Source of the DNA: Rubripirellula sp.
GTDB taxonomy: Bacteria > Planctomycetota > Planctomycetia > Pirellulales > Pirellulaceae
Assembly: GCA_029287555.1 (NCBI GenBank)
Contig: JARFQX010000586.1
Coordinates: 1-7,290 of the forward strand
Direction: 5' to 3'
Length of the DNA stretch: 7,290 nt
Shown: in pieces, positions 6,003-7,290 of the stretch
How the letters are laid out: each line of letters begins with the position of its first letter
Position numbering within the stretch: position 1 is the first letter of the stretch
The notes under the pieces: model-generated
Told to the model about the DNA's origin: nothing
Seen by the model: the letters and a program-made list of their open reading frames with translations, nothing else
Database searches by the model: none
Position numbers and translations under genes: made by a program

Positions 6003-6563
6003 CTATTCGCCGGACATGCCGAGGCTTGACTTGACCGTTTCCTTGATCTCTTGGAGGCGTTCGTCAATCTGCGCCTGCTCGTATTCTCCCTCAAGATACT
6101 CCTTCAATGCTACGAGCTTTTCCTTGACCGTGGCCAAGGCGTTGCTGACCTTCTCGGGCAGCTCAACGTCTTCCGCTTTCGTCTCAATCTTCTCGATGAG
6201 TTTGCTGACCGCCGCTTTCAGTTCTTCCGGTTTTTCCTTCAGGCTGTCGAGGCTGCCGAATTCCTCTTTAATCGGTGTCAGGTAGGCAGCTGCCTTCTCG
6301 CTCAAATCACTTGCAACTTGCTTGCCTTTCTCGACCGCATCCTTGGCCATCTCCGATCCTTCTTTTGCCATTTCCCCGGCAGCTTCCTCGCCCTTCTGGA
6401 CTGCTTCGCCGACACTGTCGCTCACTGCGGCCGCCGTTTCGGATGCCGACTGTTCGGCTTTCTCCAGCGTTTCGCTCGCTTTTTGCTGATCGCAACCGCT
6501 GCAGATAAGCGTTGCCGCGCAGAATGAAGCGACGCAACTGCGGTAAAGAATCGTCTTTTTCAT
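6003..6563 (-). CDS. Small lipoprotein with six 11-residue helical repeats
   Basis: The protein has 186 residues. Residues 1-23 form a lipoprotein signal peptide (MKKTILYRSC, then CAATLICSG), with the lipidated cysteine at 24 in the lipobox CSGC. Asp at +2 would signal inner-membrane retention under the E. coli Lol rule; whether that holds in planctomycetes is unknown. Residues 29-94 are six consecutive 11-residue units starting ASE, ASE, VGE, AGE, AKD and ASD, rich in Ala, Glu and Lys. This periodicity is typical of LEA-like, apolipoprotein-like or YtxH-like amphipathic helices. Residues 95-180 are also highly charged and probably helical coiled coil. There is no enzyme motif. The ATG at 6563 has GGGGA 7 bases upstream; a TTG at 6602 would place 13 residues before the signal. 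It lies 160 bases downstream of the phosphatidyltransferase gene on the same strand. A membrane-tethered stress, spacer or surface role is inference. Confidence 0.88.
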   Translation of the reverse strand: MKKTILYRSCVASFCAATLICSGCDQQKASETLEKAEQSASETAAAVSDSVGEAVQKGEEAAGEMAKEGSEMAKDAVEKGKQVASDLSEKAAAYLTPIKEEFGSLDSLKEKPEELKAAVSKLIEKIETKAEDVELPEKVSNALATVKEKLVALKEYLEGEYEQAQIDERLQEIKETVKSSLGMSGE

Positions 6564-6570
6564 GGCTAAT

Positions 6571-6575
6571 TCCCC
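6571..6575 (-). promoter_or_regulatory. Ribosome binding site GGGGA of the lipoprotein gene
   Basis: On the minus strand, GGGGA lies 7 bases before the ATG at 6563. It supports the start that gives a standard lipoprotein signal peptide over the upstream TTG at 6602. Confidence 0.55.
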
Positions 6576-6723
6576 GAAAGTCTCGAAACAGATTGATTTC
6601 AACTCGATGTCGGGCCTTTCCGTCCCGAGTTTTCATCCTACGCCTGTCGAGAGTTTCTGGCCATGCCCCGGACCGGTTCATGCGTCGTGCGTCGCAATTG
6701 CTTCGCGCTTTCACCCCGGCTTT

Positions 6724-7290
6724 CTACGTCGCGTCAGGGCCGACGGAATCGGAGCCCGAACTATGTCTCGCTCTTCTCGCATGCCTGATCGTGGGGATGT
6801 CGACCCGACACTCTGGGAGGACGTTGGTGATGGCGATCGCTTCGATATTCGCGATCGCGACGCAGGCCATGGCGAGACGAAACGGCCACGGGCTGATCTC
6901 GCCCAACAGACAGACAATGCCGGCACAAACGAGAACCCAAACCCCTTTCGCCGCATAGGTGTGATAGCTGGGAAGTCGACCGAATTTGAGCCAACTAGCG
7001 AGCCAACTCAGCCCGTAGCTGACCACGGCGGCGGCGATCCATGCCCATTGGCCAGCGACAACGGTTGGGTTGAGCAGTACGACGGCGAGCAGTAGGCACG
7101 AATAGAAAACCGCATCGGCGATCGTATCCAGACGCGCCCCCAGTACCGAAGTGGCGGCAAGTCGACGCGCCAGAAAACCGTCCACCCATTCGGTGAACAC
7201 GAGGAACACGGCCAAGGCGGCCAACCACCCAGTGCTGCCGGCGATCGCCAGCACGATCAACACGGGGGAACCCAGAATCCGTGCAGCGGT
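6724..7290 (-). CDS. CDP-alcohol phosphatidyltransferase family protein, 5'-truncated by window edge
   Basis: The frame enters from the right edge and ends at the TAG at 6726-6724, giving 188 visible residues. The first ones read TAARILGSP, close to the usual N-terminal region, so only a short piece is missing. The family motif DGx2ARx8Gx3Dx3D is complete (7182-7114), with all the acidic residues that bind two metal ions and the CDP group. Four or more hydrophobic membrane segments surround it (for example LLLAVVLL and VWVLVCAGIVCLL). These integral inner-membrane enzymes transfer a phosphatidyl or related group from a CDP-alcohol to a second alcohol, as in phosphatidylglycerophosphate or phosphatidylinositol-phosphate synthesis. 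The acceptor cannot be read from the sequence. The motif reads LDTIADAV rather than the PgsA-like DPLADK, so I do not assign pgsA. The C-terminus (VDIPTIRHARRARH) is cytosolic-looking and basic. The lipoprotein gene lies 160 bases downstream. Confidence 0.9.
   Translation of the reverse strand, partial: TAARILGSPVLIVLAIAGSTGWLAALAVFLVFTEWVDGFLARRLAATSVLGARLDTIADAVFYSCLLLAVVLLNPTVVAGQWAWIAAAVVSYGLSWLASWLKFGRLPSYHTYAAKGVWVLVCAGIVCLLGEISPWPFRLAMACVAIANIEAIAITNVLPECRVDIPTIRHARRARHSSGSDSVGPDAT

Noticed and set aside
5686..6285. Plus-strand open frame of 199 codons
   Set aside because: It passes through the hairpin cassette, the REP-like pair and then antisense to the lipoprotein. The composition is low-complexity with no domain.
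6609..6631. Possible terminator: TCGGG/CCCGA dyad followed by GTTTT on the plus strand
   Set aside because: The stem is only 5 bp with a 9-base loop, and no plus-strand gene ends there.
6562..7095. Plus-strand open frame of 177 codons overlapping the lipoprotein start
   Set aside because: It is antisense to the CDP-alcohol phosphatidyltransferase, whose motif is complete on the other strand.

Overview
The window looks like chromosomal DNA of a planctomycete, most likely a Rhodopirellula-like member of the Pirellulaceae. This is inferred from gene content: a DUF1501 protein, a di-haem cytochrome c peroxidase/MauG-type protein and an exported SHD1-domain protein with WD40-like blades. Loosely packed genes and intergenic DNA rich in small repeats fit the same group. 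No rRNA, tRNA, CRISPR array, transposase, phage gene or recognisable defence operon was found.

Layout. Bases 1-1116 (+) hold the 3' part of a DUF1501 gene. Bases 1117-1630 are non-coding and repeat-rich: a short direct repeat, a CACGAAGG-type element, a hairpin cassette, an inverted partner of that cassette and a (GAGCAC)6 microsatellite. Two minus-strand genes follow: a di-haem peroxidase (3191-2049) and a small GYD-domain protein (1921-1631). Bases 3192-3653 separate this pair from the divergent SHD1/WD40-like gene (3654-5627, +). Bases 5628-6002 are a second repeat-rich non-coding stretch. It has paired CCCCGGGG palindromes, another hairpin cassette, and a REP-like inverted pair around an 18-bp tandem duplication. 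Two more minus-strand genes close the window: an 11-mer-repeat lipoprotein (6563-6003) and the 3' part of a CDP-alcohol phosphatidyltransferase gene (from the right edge to 6724).

Function. Five of the six products are predicted to be exported or membrane-bound, or belong to a family usually exported; the GYD protein has no visible export signal. The peroxidase and GYD genes may be co-transcribed, and the lipoprotein lies downstream of a lipid head-group enzyme. Neither link is proven, and the genes do not form an obvious single pathway.

The most notable signal is non-coding. The only two convergent (3'-to-3') intergenic regions carry the same hairpin cassette and are the most repeat-dense parts of the window. 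The most notable protein features are six 11-residue repeats in the lipoprotein and an NPF tripeptide just after the SHD1 domain. I see no clear evidence of a wholly new multi-gene system.
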